Source: Wuchereria bancrofti (taxonomy: Eukaryota > Nematoda > Chromadorea > Rhabditida > Onchocercidae). Taken from it: a stretch of 64,000 nucleotides of DNA. A program made the translations under genes and the position numbers. The notes under the pieces are model-generated. The model was not told where the DNA came from and did no database searches. It saw only the letters and a program-made list of their open reading frames with translations. Positions 24,216 to 38,490 of this stretch are shown in pieces (within the stretch, counting starts at the first letter, position 1; each line of letters opens with the position of its first letter). Location of the stretch: the NCBI GenBank assembly GCA_005281725.1, contig SSBO01000009.1:4228163-4292162 (forward strand), in the 5' to 3' direction.

Positions 24216-25436
24216 TTCAATCTACGAACAAGCTCATGTTGTCTGAAAAAAAAAGTCCTGGAATTTCGGTTTGAAAGCAATACTACAGATTCTGGAGCAG
24301 TTTTGCGTTCAGTACAATGGACATGATATCCCAAACTTTTTCTTTGAACATTTGCAAGTTTCAAACAAATTTTTTAATTTTCACCGTTGAATGAAATTTC
24401 AAACTAAGAATGCCAATGGTAAGATTTGTATATTTCACTTTCCGGAAATGCAAAAAATTCTTTAGGGTCTACAAGATCCAGACGTAAACAACTCAGTCCT
24501 TTTTCTTTTGGCAAAAAAAAAAAAAATTGTCCTAGTATAAGCAAAGAAGGCTGTGATGTTAAATGACACATCTCTGTTCATCTAACAAAAAATTTTGAAT
24601 TTCTTTTATTACATAACACAACCGGACTATTAGTGAAATAGGGAAGCATAGTGCAGAAACTATCAGCTTGATAAAGCTGATTACTCAAAATTTCACTATG
24701 GCATATTACACCAGATAAATGCCAAGAAAGATTAAAGAAAAACAACTTTGCACTATTACCATATTTCAGTGAACTTCATATGAATACATAGAAATTTCAA
24801 ATAAAATTGAAAATTGGAATAATTCACTGGATATATTTGTCAACATAACAACAATGTATACTACTAAAGATGACAACTATTGATTAAAAACGGAGGGGGA
24901 GGGAGAGGGAGCTGTGTGGTATCTGCCAATTTACATCAGCCCTCTTCTGTCCCATCAATTTTGACATGATTCGATCAATTTCTCTGTCGAGGGAGGAACT
25001 ATAACTGAACAACGTAATGCTAATGTTAACAAAACAGAAGCTGAATGAAAACTTACACTTGGCAGTAAGTTTGGGAATTTAGAGATTGATTTTACTGATA
25101 ACAATTTGCATAATGCTTCAACAACATGATGCCAATGTCATGCCACAGCTTAGCACCAAATTATCAATAAACAATCTTGCAGTTTATGTGATGGATGCGA
25201 TACCTATCTTTCTTATTATTTTACACAACGGTACAGAGCCAGAAAATTTTTAACATCTAAAATAGTTGTCTATAAAGTCTACAAAATGAAAGTGTAAAAT
25301 AACGATAAGGATGAAAAAAACATCACTGACTGGTAACATTAGATGAACGAACAAACGTGCATAAAATGATGTTTGCTATACCCAATCATTTCAAGGTAAA
25401 ATTTTGGTGAGAAATTAAAAATTCTATATAAATAAA

Positions 25437-25460
25437 ATATATATATATATACATATATAA
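25437..25460. repeat. (TA)n microsatellite
   Basis: A run of alternating T and A with one ACAT interruption. Confidence 0.85.
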
Positions 25461-26636
25461 TAACTCATCTCTCCTGTCCATATTTCAATCAACTGCTGAA
25501 ATTTCCTGTAGCTAATAAATCTAGCCGAGGTAGCAAGCAGAGGTAATATTCCTCTCCTCTCCATACTAAATATTTCACAGTTCACTTGTAGATAACTTTA
25601 GAATGATAATTGCAATTAAATAATCCATCTTGCACTTTAAATTCCTGAATCTATTAAAAAAATTTCATATTTCTAAATCCTTATAAATCGAGAACCGTAC
25701 AGAGAAAAGAAAGAAATGATGCAAGTAATTACAGAAAAAAACACTTTGGAGTTGATCTATAATGAAAATGCAGTTGAATGAACGTCGCAGTTTTGATGTC
25801 AATAAAGAAGGCAACATTAAAGGGCAAGCTCAAATACACTGACATATCGACAACAGACTGAACTGAACAACAAAGTTTCAGAAAATTGAACAAGCATTTG
25901 TAATGGCAAAAAGCGGAATGACTGAAGAAATGACAGTGAGTTTTCCAGAAAGTAACCTAAAGTATTCAGATTTGTTTCCTGCAAATTTGTTCTTGAATGA
26001 TTTCATTCAACTTAAATCAATTGTCATAACTGGTTTACTTCTTTCATAAGACTGATTTAATGTGGAACTTGAATATGATTCATCTGACAAAGATTTAAAA
26101 ATCTCAATGCACCATTCAGCCAAAAAGATTTTTTTCGATACTTAAAATTTCTAGAATAGTTTTATACTGGTCGAAAACGGTTTACAGATTCATGAAATAT
26201 TTCAGTCCCAATGCCACCATTAAAAAAAATGTTTGCTACAACTAAATGCACTAAACATTTAAATTTATTTGAATAAATGCAATTTAGTAAAAACTTAGAA
26301 ATTTAATAAAAATTTACTAAGAAGGAAGAATGATTGAACACAGTTTAGAATTCTTACGTGAAAGAATACGATACAGGAGGAAATGAATCGGCAGTGAAAA
26401 CAATAACAATGAGCTTGAATTCTTCGCATTTATTCAAAAGATAATCTTACCGTGAACTAGATTTAATCCACAATGTGCACACAAAATAGAAATTTCAGCA
26501 AATTTTTGATGGAAAAATAGGTTTAACAGTAGAAATTAAGAGTGACATGAAGAGCGTTTTCCACTTCTTACAACTGAGTTTATGGAAAAAGTTCATAAAT
26601 TAAATACGATCAGATAGAAGCAACCTTCTTCACTCA

Positions 26637-26790
26637 TTATTTTTCATCACTCTCATTAACGACAATCCCTTCATCACTTGCGCAGATTTTATACATATAG
26701 CTACCTGGAATGCATGTTAGAGCGCAGTGGAAATTGTGAAGGGATACATTACTAACTAACACTTCTCTTATGACTTCAGCATTTAAACAA
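26637..26790 (-). CDS. Possible alternative last exon of Ena
   Basis: Open from a TTTTCAG acceptor (exon start 26790) to a stop at 26637, 50 codons. The entry phase is the one produced by using the AGAAG|GTAAAA donor at 26996/26995 that overlaps the main Ena stop codon. Use of this exon would replace the last Arg with a Cys-containing tail (SCLNAEVIREVLVSN and onward, ending NESDEK). No homology is recognised, so it could be chance. Confidence 0.3.
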
Positions 26791-26991
26791 CTGAAAATAA
26801 AGAACGGAAAAAAAATTGAAATGCAACAAAGAACACAAATAGATCTGAAAGAAGAAAATAATGACAATATTGAATGAACAATACATTGCAGTGCAATATA
26901 AGCAAACAAAATATCAAAATATGTCATCATCAAAATTCTATTTTAACGCAAACATGAAAAAAATAAAAAAATAAAAAAAAAGCAGCACTTT

Positions 26992-29900
26992 TTACCTTCT
27001 CTGCAAACAAAATTCGGAGCGTAACGCCTCGATAATTTCATTTTTTGTTTTGTTTATTTCTTGTTTTAGTTCACATAAAATTTCTTCCTTCCATTTCTCC
27101 AAAGCTTCCGCTGTTACAGCGGCACCATGCCCTACAGTTCGTGATTCCTCTTGATTCAACGAGTTCGAGCTTGGCAATCTGCAAGTCAGTTAAATGAACC
27201 ATGTTTGTGATGAAGGATGCGAACATATTGCAATATGCTACGCAACTGACGAAGAGTTATTCAATAAATCATCAGCCATTTCAAAGAAAATGTGAAAAGA
27301 TGTTATGCTTACTTGCAAAAGACTGGGATTGAAAACAGGAGATAATTTAAAAGAGCTTGCGAGACTATACTCAGTGCTAGCATCCTTTTCAATAACAACG
27401 ACATGCTACATTGATAAAGACATTCCAGTCATTAAAGTTAGCTTTTATAAATATTCAAGTAATCTGGATTTTTGAACATTCTATAATGTTAAGATGCAGA
27501 ACAATATTAAGATCAAAATATATTTCCAACAACTGATTTTCTATTTCTGTTCTCTTTTACACTTAAAATATATGGCTGTCTAATAATAATTGCTTACTTG
27601 CGATTAATTTTTGGAGAATCAGTAATATTTGCACTGCCATTAACTTGCTTCTCCCAGGGACGACGTAAGGTGCCATTGCCGACGGCATTTGTTGAAGATG
27701 CCGTATCACTTCCTAAATGAGTCAATTATAGCACAGCGCTTTGTTCCACTTTTCCATCAAATCATGAAATGCAGTTTTTTTTTCACGCTTATGTGAAAAT
27801 ACGAACCGATAGAGCGAGAATCACTGTTATCACATTGATTTTTGCGTTTGCTGAGAGTTGCTTCCAATTCCAATAATAAATTACTGCCGCCTGAAAAGTC
27901 TGCTCAGTGCCATAAAAAAAAATTTTTTTTTTTCAAAAGAAATAATATTTAAAAAAATACAAAAGAAGCGAGAGAAAACTCACTAAACCAAATATAATGA
28001 GAGGTTTCATGAGGAAATTTATAACCATATTTAACAACTACTAAAAGGAAGTTCCATATTTTTAAGTTGTCCTTCAACACAGCAAAAATTTCAAATAACA
28101 GAATGCAATTGAAAAAGTTGCAAAGCAAGGTGTGGATAACCTGTAGAGATAAGTTGAACTAAAGCTGCAGTATGGAAAAGACTGATCCTTATACACAATA
28201 AAATGCGCAGTAAGGACTGCCGAAATTTCGAGTTAGAATTTTGAGTTTAAAACATTAAATACCACAAGCTGCTGAATTCGTTGATGTTGGTGCACTGACT
28301 TTCCGAAGTTGTACTTTTTTCAACTGATCTGCAATAGAGCTGCCACATCCTTTACTCAATGACAGGGAAGATAGAGGTGGCGGCGGTGGCGGTGCTGGTG
28401 GTGCATTTGATGAAACTGTTGCTATAAGAAAAAAGAAATTGGAAACGGATAAGGTCGGCTCAAGACACGAAAATCATAAACTATAAAACTCAGGAAAATG
28501 AACTTACCAACATTTGTGGAACTAATGGAAAGTGACGGTGTAGAATTATAGTTGCTCATAAATGTAGCTGGGGCAGGTCGAACAGAACTACTGGCAGATC
28601 CGTTATTACCAGAGGTTGTCGCATAAATGGCTGGAGGTAGTGAGGAACCATTGGAGGAACTCGATGAACCTTGTGAAGCACGCCGTTGTACATTATATAC
28701 TACCATTGTTGTTGTAGCTCCAGTACCACTAGTTGAACTTTGCACCGATTGTGACGATTTTCTACAACTAGCACAATCAATTCGAATAATAAAAGTAGTT
28801 TTCGGCTTATTAATTTTCCGTTCAAATGAATTTTCTGTAAAGCAATAAACCATCAATTTTGATGATAACCTCCCTTTCCTAGCTTTATTCGTTATGAACA
28901 TAACTGGATAATTTTCACAACAAAGCAGTCATTAAAAATGTAGACCAGTTTAACCAGGAAATCTTTATTAAGCTAACACCTGCTCCTTCTCATCTTACCG
29001 AAGAATGGAAGCCTGAAATCCATAAAATTTACACCGAAATCTATAAAATCTACGCAGGAAAAGCAATAATTTCTATGGCCAACAAAATAGCTTATCAAGA
29101 CAAGCAGCTGGCCATTCTTCTATTAAAGTGAAATAATGAACATGAAAGAGAATATACACTAATGCAAATTATCCTCCGCTACCATGAAGATGTCGAGAAA
29201 ATAAAACGAATGCAGTAATATAACAAGATCATTGAGTGGAAAACAGAATAATTCGAAGGTAGAAAAAGAATGTTCTTTTTGCCTTCTTCCTATTTCTATT
29301 TAATTCCCCTAGTGCTCAGACTTAAAATCATCTATCTTATAATCGACATAGAATGCATGTTATGCTAACTAACTAATATGTCTGCACAACACAAATGCAC
29401 AAGAAATTTAAAGTGCCTTCGTGTAATATAAAAACATTCTGACAACTTTATATTTCAGTAAAAACAGTCATAGAAATTCCAAAACCTGGAAAAAAAACTT
29501 ATAATAACGCAATATCACAACGTAACTTATTATGGCTTCACGATCTGTGTTAAATTTATTTATGTTTCTAGGTCAACGAGTGTGATGACTATGTGCTATC
29601 GGTTCGGTCAAGTAATAAACAAAATAACCAACTTCTTGAAGAAATTTTTCTAGTTTCAGGTAATTTCTCATTGATATGCATTTATTTGACATCCTAATCT
29701 CAAAATGTTACGTATAAAAGCTATTTAGCACCATCAAAAATGAATTAAGCTGATTCGAACTGAGAAAAATTACCCAAGAAGCGCGCTGCTAAAATACTAA
29801 AATGATGAAAAATTTATTTTGATTCGCTGTGAGTCATTTCATGATTTGATTGTTTAAAATGACTGAAGCTCAAAATGACTGAATGAAGCCTTTGGTACCA

Positions 29901-32900
29901 TGCTTACAATGCCCTGTTCGGTCAACAGGATATCTTGTCAAAAGGATCCTATCGACAACCATTATACCGCTCAAAATAACAGAGGAGAAAGACGCAGCAG
30001 TACAAATACCAAAAAAGATTGCAAACAAAACTTTTTATAAGGAAAAACATGTTACATTCATATAAGTACTGCGTGAATATTATCGAATCTTCTAACGCAT
30101 ATTTCATGCGTCGATTCAAACTACAATTTTAGGATTTGTTGCTCATTATTGATGATCAGTGAGGATAGAGTGGGTTACTGAATCTTACTCCTTATGTCGT
30201 AATCAATCTAAGCTAACCTGTTTGCAAATAATCTCTGTCTTTGATGTATAAGTACAAAAAAATTGCTGATACTGTTTAAATTGAAACTTCTCCCTTCTTT
30301 CAGTGACACTGAATGCTTTCAGTCAGAGCATTGCTCATTGCCAGTAATAAAAAAAATGAAAAAAAAAAGATCTCGAGAAGCAAAGAACTAGTGAAGTAAA
30401 GAATGAATTCATTTCTAGGAAGCATAAAAATATCATAGAATGAGCAAATGATGAAGCAACATGATTCTGTTCAACAAAAAGCTCCTCTCTTCAATAAGCA
30501 ACGCCTTACTAATATTTATTGTTTTCGAATCACTTCGAAAAAATTGTTTGAGGATGAAAGGTTAAAATGAATTAAGTTTTTTTTTAATAAAGACATAAAT
30601 CATAGGAATACACAAAGAGATAAAAATACCTCTTCGAAGAACCTAAATGCTATAAAAGATACTTTGGGTAAGACCGTGTCATCGGCTTTGAGATGCACTT
30701 TTGTTCGATTCCATCCATCGCTTTCTCATTTCATTAAAGATGCATTAAGCATTCAATTAAGTTATTGAAATTTTACCTATTCCTATACTAACTAAATTTA
30801 CTGTTTTCCTAATCGATTCTTAAAATACTGCCTCGAAAGAACGGGGAAATGATAAGCAGAGTTAGGAAATGTTGTCACCGAGGACATATCATTCAACCTT
30901 CAGTTACCACCAAGATTCGCAGGGAATTAACAGCGCAATCAGTTGCCAGAAATCTGAAATGCCTACAGAAAAAAAAATGTTAAATAAAGGATAATTTTAA
31001 ATCTACTCATCCCAATCTAATCAAACTTGTATCTGCTAGTCACTAGAATTCGAAAAAAAAAAGAACTACGAAAATCACCAGAAAAATGTAACTACCATAA
31101 GCATTCGTCGTCTTGTGATAAAAAGTTACATTTTCCTATCTGAATTGTTTTACTAATTTTTATTTATCGTTAGATAGGAAAATCTTTTTTTATACCTTTT
31201 TTTAGTCTCTTTTTTAGGGATAAAAAAGGTGTGAAAAGGATTTTCCTATTTAATAACAAAAAAAAAAAAAAAATGCATGAGTTCTGCTTTTTCTGATACA
31301 ATCCATTTTCAGAAAGAGAAAATTTCAAGATTTCGACGGTCTGAGAATATAGCAAAGCATTGCATCAATATTATATCCTTTATTTCAACAAAATTTTTGA
31401 ACAAAAAAATTCTTTTCTCCTCTGTTAGGAAACTGAAAATCTTTTGAAATGCAATGGCATAATTGAAGCCATGTCCTTGAAAGCTCTGCAACACAAATAT
31501 TCCTCCTTTCCCTTCCTATATAATATAGTTTTGCTTTCACAGTGCAATGAAAGCTGTTGCAATACAGTAATAACAACATAATGCGTCTCTCAATATTTTC
31601 CCTCTTTCCTAACAATCCCCATGGCGTGTGCAATAAAGCTTATGATGCCAAATGTATCATTCCTTCCATTTATATCTTAAAAACTAACTTTGTGACAAAA
31701 AGTTGAAAGCCTACAACGATAAATGGAATCTTGATCTTGATTCAGTTTATCAATTCTGAGAATCTTGAACGTTGACTGCGCAAATCAAATTTGAGGTAAT
31801 TCAGCATAAATTTCATATTATCAATTCTGGATTATACATTCCATTGAATTTTGAACTCAATGGTATCGCCAAATAATAGATCAAGTATCAATTCCAAATA
31901 AACAAAATCTTATTAGATTTGATCAATTTCAAATAAAACGCTACTGATACCATTCAAATTCGTTTCATAAATTAACCATTCTGGCGATCACGATCACGAT
32001 ACAGTTCTGAATTTAAGTCAAAATTCATTACTACATAAAAAAGCTAATATTTTCAGAAGACATCCTGAAGCGTCCTTTTAATTCAGAGTTTGATAAGTTC
32101 CTTTTCTAATTCTGCTTCAGATTCGTTTTAAGTTTAAATAAAAATTAACCGGAAGTTGTTCGTATTTTGTGTCTGTGAACCACCACCAGAACATAAACTT
32201 TCCTCATCAGCACCCCGAAATGATGGTGAACTGTATGCATTATGGTGTAAATGATGCGGCTCTTGATAAATAGTATTCGAAAAGCCCAAATCACTGCCTG
32301 AAACAGGTAAGTACTGACAAACATTCAATACAATATTTCACTGTTATGAATCACAAAATAACAAATGTTACATTGGAATCAAAAAGATGAATCGTGTAAG
32401 CGTTCTATGATAAAGTAGGATAATCAGTACCGATAAGAAAAAAATACTTTCAAGAATTAACAATCGGCTTTCAAGAAGTTGGGCATAGAGAGCAAGCAGC
32501 CTACATACCAAACTTGTTGTGTCTTTTTGAAAATAAAACAGAAACTCTGCCGCTGTGATCAGAAACGTTTCGAATAAAATGAATTTGTAAAGTTGCATAA
32601 ATTCAACGACAACCAGCAACTGGTATCACTAAATATTTTTTCAAAACCTTACCATTCTGATAATCACTACTCGACGTTAATATTGAAAGTGCTTGTGTCA
32701 TAACTTTCACGAAAAGACGAGCATCTTCTTCTTTCATGAAACTTAGGCCATAAACCTGGAACGAATATTACTTTGTTTCCAACATTACTACTGGAATAAC
32801 TTGAACATTAATTACCACCACTTATTAAGTTAACAATGAAACAATACATAAGGATAATTTTTGAAACGAAATAAATCACTTTTCTTTTCTCATCTCTCCA

Positions 32901-35900
32901 TTGATGAAATGTTGGAGTTGCTGGTTTGTACCTCAGTCTCTCGTAAACATTACAATTAAGAATCCAATGTCCATCCTAAACCATTCAAATAACTTCAATT
33001 ACAGTAATACGTACCAAACAGCAGGCTGCTGCAATATTCAAGTTTCTCACAGTTTACTGTGAAAAACCACAAATTATCAGTAGCAGCAATCAGTAAAATT
33101 TATAGAAAAGAATTTGTATAGCCCAACGCTACAATGTGTGGAAAAAGAAGTAAAACCTGACCTGTAAGCGAGTAGCGACAATACGAAATGCGTTAGTATG
33201 AACATTATGCAATATTCGGACTTGTGATCGGGCTGCTTCACTAGATCCATCAGGTGAAAGCCATTGCTTCGTAGTGTCATCGTACATCATTACATCTGCC
33301 GTTGCCACTGCCACCGTCGCCTCTCTGAAAATTTTCCATCTAACTATATGTAAGTAGTACCACGATATCAAATTATAATAATTCTAATTACTAATAAATC
33401 CGTCACGAATCAACTTTCAAATTGGGAAAAATCTTTTTCAATCAGTTTATCTTTTTTCACTTATGTCTTATAATAAAAGATACAAATTACGAGTAGTAGA
33501 AGAAATTGAAAAAAGAGGATTTAGTATTTGCAGATTTGCAGGCCTATATATTTCGTCTCATATTTTACATTCCTTCGCCCCTCATCAATAACTTGCATTT
33601 ATCAACAATGATAACAATAGCATAAGCCAAATATACTCTAACAAACAAATATTCACTGACATCTTAAATGAATGGCTTCTCCTTAAGCAGCAAAGAATGA
33701 AAAGGTTTGAGATACACCACAAATAAAGATTTAAGATATCAGTTTATATATATAATCTCTAATTCTAATAATCCTTTTCTGTCAAATGTATTTTAATTTA
33801 GGAATCATTGATTGCTGTATCATATCAGAGATGATCGCGTTATACACAAACAAAACTTTCCCAAGACTTAACATCTCGAATATATCTTATGAAATAGCAC
33901 ATGTTAATGCGTGTTGTTAACCTCGACTGGTACATATTCCCTCAACAGAAGCTCAACTAATCACTCCTGTGCTAACAAAGTATAAGCTAACTTCTAGTCA
34001 TTCGCACCGCAATGTAATGTCGTCATAGGTATGAGCTTCACTACCTCCAGCAATTAACTGGAACAAAAGAGATATACAAAAAGAAATGGGAAGATTAAAA
34101 CTGAGGAAATAAATTTGATTTTTCAAAATTCGTTTTCTCTCTGTCCCTCAGTATCACATTTCGATATCATTTTCCATATAGGAAATGTCCTTCAAATAAA
34201 AAAGAAAAGAGAAAAAAGCAGCGTAATAATATTTGCCCTTTCCTGAGGACAAATTTAAATAATGGTGGAATACACGATGCCCTTACTTCCAGTCTCCACA
34301 AAGGGTGATTTTTCGAACAACATTTTCCCACGACAAAATTTTATAAAAATTTTACGCATTATTCTGCTTCAATGATATATAACAACTGCTTCTTCTCTTG
34401 ATAGTTTAAAATTAAAATTTCCGACCCACATAATACCATTTATTTCATAAACTATATCTTATGAACTCTAGGTTGCTAATTTAAAATCTTTGTCCACCGG
34501 AAAAGATTCGGACAGTAGTCCACTACATTGCTGTTACATTTGTAATTTGACCATTCACAACAAAATTTGTAATTTGACCATGAAATTCTTTTTTCCTCAT
34601 TTTGCACAAACTATTCATTTCTTTGGATCATACCCATACTTAAAGCATTATCCATTTCTTCTACATATGTATATAAGTGTACAAATTGACAGCCCAGACG
34701 TTAAACAACACGAAGTCTTGAGAAAACTATTACGCAGAATATGAAATTCCTCAACTTACCGCATGGCTAAATTTATTTACTTTTGCAAATTGCGTTTTGC
34801 AAAAAATTACATATTTACATTTTCTTTTTATGGAAATAGTAATACAAACCGTATACAAGTATTTAACACAGTAAAAGAAACGACAGAATGAAAGTTAATA
34901 TTTTTTCTTACAGCATGAATTTCAGCTTAAATATGACTGCACTGCAACCACTTATAACTATTTATCCGTCTATTATTGATTGGATTTTCCAAATTAAGCT
35001 TTAATTATACATGCCCATCTGTTTACTTCTTTATTAACAAGGGAATTGAGTTATCCAAACATCTTCCAAGAAAACAATCGATGTGATATTACCATTTGCA
35101 AGATAGGAACCGCTTTAGTCATGCGAAATGGCCAAAACAATGATCGCGATTATGCAAACCTTCAGGATAATATGTGGAAGAAAAGGCGAAAATTATAGAC
35201 AGATGGACATAAACAATACAAATATGGGGACATATAAAGGGGATGAAATAAATGAGTATGCAGAAAAACTGTCACTCTTCCTCTCGCATTTGCATAAACA
35301 GAAATTTTTGTAACTGTGACCAACCCAGAGTAGTTCGAATTATTATTCATTTATATTTGCTTAATCCCCACAACTGGAACACCGGAATAATGTCAATCTA
35401 TGGTTATGATTATTTAAAAAATTCTGGTAAAGAAAACGCATAACTTTTCATAATCATAAAATAATATAGTCATTAACAAGCCACTGGAAAATGCCGCATT
35501 TTAAAAACTTGCTTTTTTAATTATAAATGCAGAAAATTTCGGAACTTCTCAATATTTCTAAACTTCTAATTTCCCTTATTTCCAAACTGACAAAAAGAAA
35601 AAAAAACGAAAAATAATTTCCGATCAGTACACTATAATCTCTGCTTCCTTTTTGCTCAGTTTTAAATAATCCGATATCAATAAATTTATCTGCTGATAAC
35701 AATTCGATATTCAACATACTATTTTCATAAGTTAATCTTCAACACTACTGCTATGTCTATGACTCGCTGGAAAAATGTACAATGATTTAGGAAGTGAATG
35801 CGCATTACTGGCATGTATTTCAGTTTCAAACTTAAAGAAACGAGAACTATGACTCCTGTACTGGCTAAATAATTGTTTGACAATATTTAAAGTCCAAGTG

Positions 35901-36416
35901 ATACAAAATAAGTTTGTTTCCCATAAATTTCAAATTGATCAATGGAATTACAATGATAATTTTGCGAATGCACAGAACAGTGAAATTAATTTCGGTAGAA
36001 AACCCCGCAATTTACGTGTTCACATTTGTAGGCCTAATCCAACTTCATAAAAAAGTTGGCATTCTTTATTATCAGTAGATGTTCCACAGTGAGGAAAAGG
36101 TAAGAACTATAGCTCTGTTAAAGTTATAAAAAGTTCACAAAAACAAAGAATTTTTTAAAACTTGCAAGAATAAGTAACTTTAAATTTTAAAATAATTTTT
36201 GAAAACCTTTAATCATAGAAACACTGCTCCCACAAGCAAAAATTGGAATCTTTCTTTATGCAAATTTCGAACGTCAATAGTATCAAGTCTGAGAGGAAAA
36301 CTCGCCTTCTTTAGAAACATATAACTTATATTTTTGAGAAAGTTCTTAAAAACTAACACTTCAAAATAAATTCAAAGAAAAATAAAGATGTATAAACTTA
36401 CTCCATAATTCCAATT
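26992..36416 (-). CDS. unc-34: Ena/VASP actin regulator (UNC-34 type)
   Basis: Ena/VASP proteins sit at leading edges and filopodia, bind proline-rich ligands through EVH1 and extend actin filaments as tetramers. Model: complement(join(26992..27178, 27598..27712, 27807..27890, 28263..28421, 28508..28767, 32150..32297, 32653..32755, 32880..32939, 33015..33045, 33157..33324, 36402..36416)), 439 aa if translation starts at ATG 36406. EVH1 spans about residues 2-122: ATADVMMYDDTTKQWL, RILHNVHTNAFRIVATRL, YKPATPTFHQWRDE, VYGLSFMKEEDARLF. Then come a Ser-rich linker and one proline run (PPAPPPPPPL, about 266-275). EVH2 has block A (DQLKKVQLRKVS, about 290-301, thymosin-like actin binding), block B (LLLELEATLSKRK, about 316-328) and the block C tetramer coiled coil (EKWKEEILCELKQEINKTK and on, about 405-437). 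Phases agree throughout. The first 15-nt exon is inferred from TTTTCTAG, ATGGA and GTAAGT. Introns of about 3.1 kb and 3.4 kb are unusually long here. Confidence 0.92.
31173..31250. repeat. Imperfect inverted repeat in an Ena intron
   Basis: GATAGGAAAATCTTTTTTTA (from 31173) faces AAGGATTTTCCTATT (to about 31250), arms of roughly 30 bp with several mismatches around a short centre. A third copy of the core, TTTTCCTATC, lies just left at about 31131. Confidence 0.65.
34538..34581. repeat. Short direct repeat
   Basis: ATTTGTAATTTGACCAT occurs twice, 27 bp apart, inside the long first Ena intron. Confidence 0.8.
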
Positions 36417-38410
36417 CTAGAAAACTGTCGATTTGTGTAAACGATTCCGCAGTAATTGCAGAAAGTAAAGCCAATTTTGAATAAATTAAATAAATCAGTA
36501 AATAATACAATACAGGACGGAATGAGCTTTTCCCTTCTTCTTTCTAAGTTTTTCACCTTCTTTCCTTTTTTCAGAAGAATCAGTAAAACACCAAAATAGA
36601 TGCAGAAGGATAAGTATAAGTACTACTCGCAGAAATAGATTCAAAATCGTTTAAAACGAACCATTATCACTTCCACCATCATCACCACTACCTACAGGAA
36701 TACAGTTGTTGTCACCTGACAGAATACCACTATAACTGTTATTACTACTACTATAGCTAAAAGCATTCACTTACTGCTGTTGTTGATTGTCAAATCAGTA
36801 CATCCATAATTAACGACAATAATAACAATAAGAGCAATATTATCGGCAGTGACGCTCAATGTCTATATTACCGGCACCACAGCAGCACAGTGTCGTCGTT
36901 AACAAGCAACAGCAAAAGTAACAAATATAAATTGAGCTATCAACACTCTTTAGAGGCCTGCCGCCTGAAATTTAACAAAAACACTTGTGTGAAACTATTT
37001 TCGAAATACACATTTCAAGAATGAACGCATGAGCTATGAAAATTACAAATTGTAGGCAAAATAAATAGGAAGCAATGAAAACCTCCACTTAACGAACAAC
37101 AGAGAAATCATTCCTTCCCTATTGAAATTCATTCCATTTCTTTCAAACATTTTGCTACTCTTATAAGGCTTAAATGTAACAAAAAAAAAAAAAAAAAACT
37201 CCAAAAAATACATCACTTCCTGGAGCTGAATTATCAATATGTACGATAAACCCAACTGACTATCATTTCAAATGAAGCTTTCAACAATCTTCACATGTGC
37301 TATAAGGCTAACTTAGTTACAGTTCCATTCGTGATCATCTCCTTATTTGCTACTCTTTTCCTGTCTTCATGCAATATAATATAACAATGTTATCAAGAAA
37401 AAAAATAGAAAATGAAAAGTGTTCTGAAATAACGAGGTTTACAGAAGCAAAAACGATAATCATATCTAAGCTGATAGTTATCATCGAGCAAAACATTATC
37501 ATCAATGTAAACAAAACATCTTTTTTTGTCCTTCCATCCAGGCTATTACAATAAACTTTGGTGATTCCAAAAAAGCTACAGCGCTCGTAATTGAATTAGA
37601 AAAAAGTTATCGTAATTATCATTCAAAAGTTAAAAATTGAAACCACTTGAAGCATTGAGAATTATTCTCTAAAATAAAGCGACTTGTTATATAGACTTCG
37701 AAAAATGTGTAAAAATCTGAAAAAGGAAAGTGGAAAATGAACACGAAAAAATATTCAAAAACAGATTTGGAAATTCTTCACAATTAAGACTTTAAAACGA
37801 TCTAATAAGTAATTTCGAAATAAAATGGAAACATGGAATAGTACAGAGGAGAGCGTTGCAATAATAAGGAATGAATAAGCAATTAAAAATTTTTTTTTTC
37901 TGTAGTCTTATTTTCAGCCTAAAAAAAGGTATCGTAACAAGATGAGAATACAGACAAATTTCATATTTCTAAATCTCTATGTCTAAACAAATATAAGTAT
38001 AATTACTGCCAAGCATAATGAAAGCAATTACATAATATTTACTAATAGAAGTATTGTATTAAACTAATTCAGATATAAATATTGTTAAGTACATAGTATT
38101 CAAGTACTACTTTTACCGTTCATATCTGGCACACATAGACACGACATTTCATATCAGTGAAACATGCAACGACTGAATGCGCAACCATATTAGCATATGT
38201 CCAGAAGGAACAATATTCCTAATTGGCCTAATTTTGAAGCACGTGTAACTATCCTATAATTACGCATCTTCCACTTATATTGTCCTAATGAATGCTGTTG
38301 AAAGTGAGGTCATCCGGCTGATACCACAGTATCTATACTAAATAATTATTCAGCACCAATGCCCGACAAATTGTCACAGGAAACCAATTCTGCAATAATA
38401 AAATATGGCT

Positions 38411-38411
<1 letters not shown>

Positions 38412-38489
<78 letters not shown>
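38412..38489. repeat. A38-GG-A38 homopolymer block
   Basis: 38 A, two G, then another 38 A. The two halves are the same length. Confidence 0.85.

Positions 38490-38490
<1 letters not shown>

Larger units (their letters stand above)
24216..26991. other. RNase T2 upstream / Ena 3' region
   Basis: Non-coding AT-rich DNA with a TA microsatellite at about 25437-25460. The Ena 3' UTR should lie at its right end. A possible alternative Ena terminal exon at 26637-26790 is listed separately. No other gene is supported. Confidence 0.55.

Noticed and set aside
28422..28901. 159-codon minus-strand ORF as a separate gene
   Set aside because: It is one Ena exon (28508-28767) extended into both flanking introns.
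30680..30730. GTTCGATTCC as a tRNA B box
   Set aside because: No A box or foldable acceptor stem at the right spacing.
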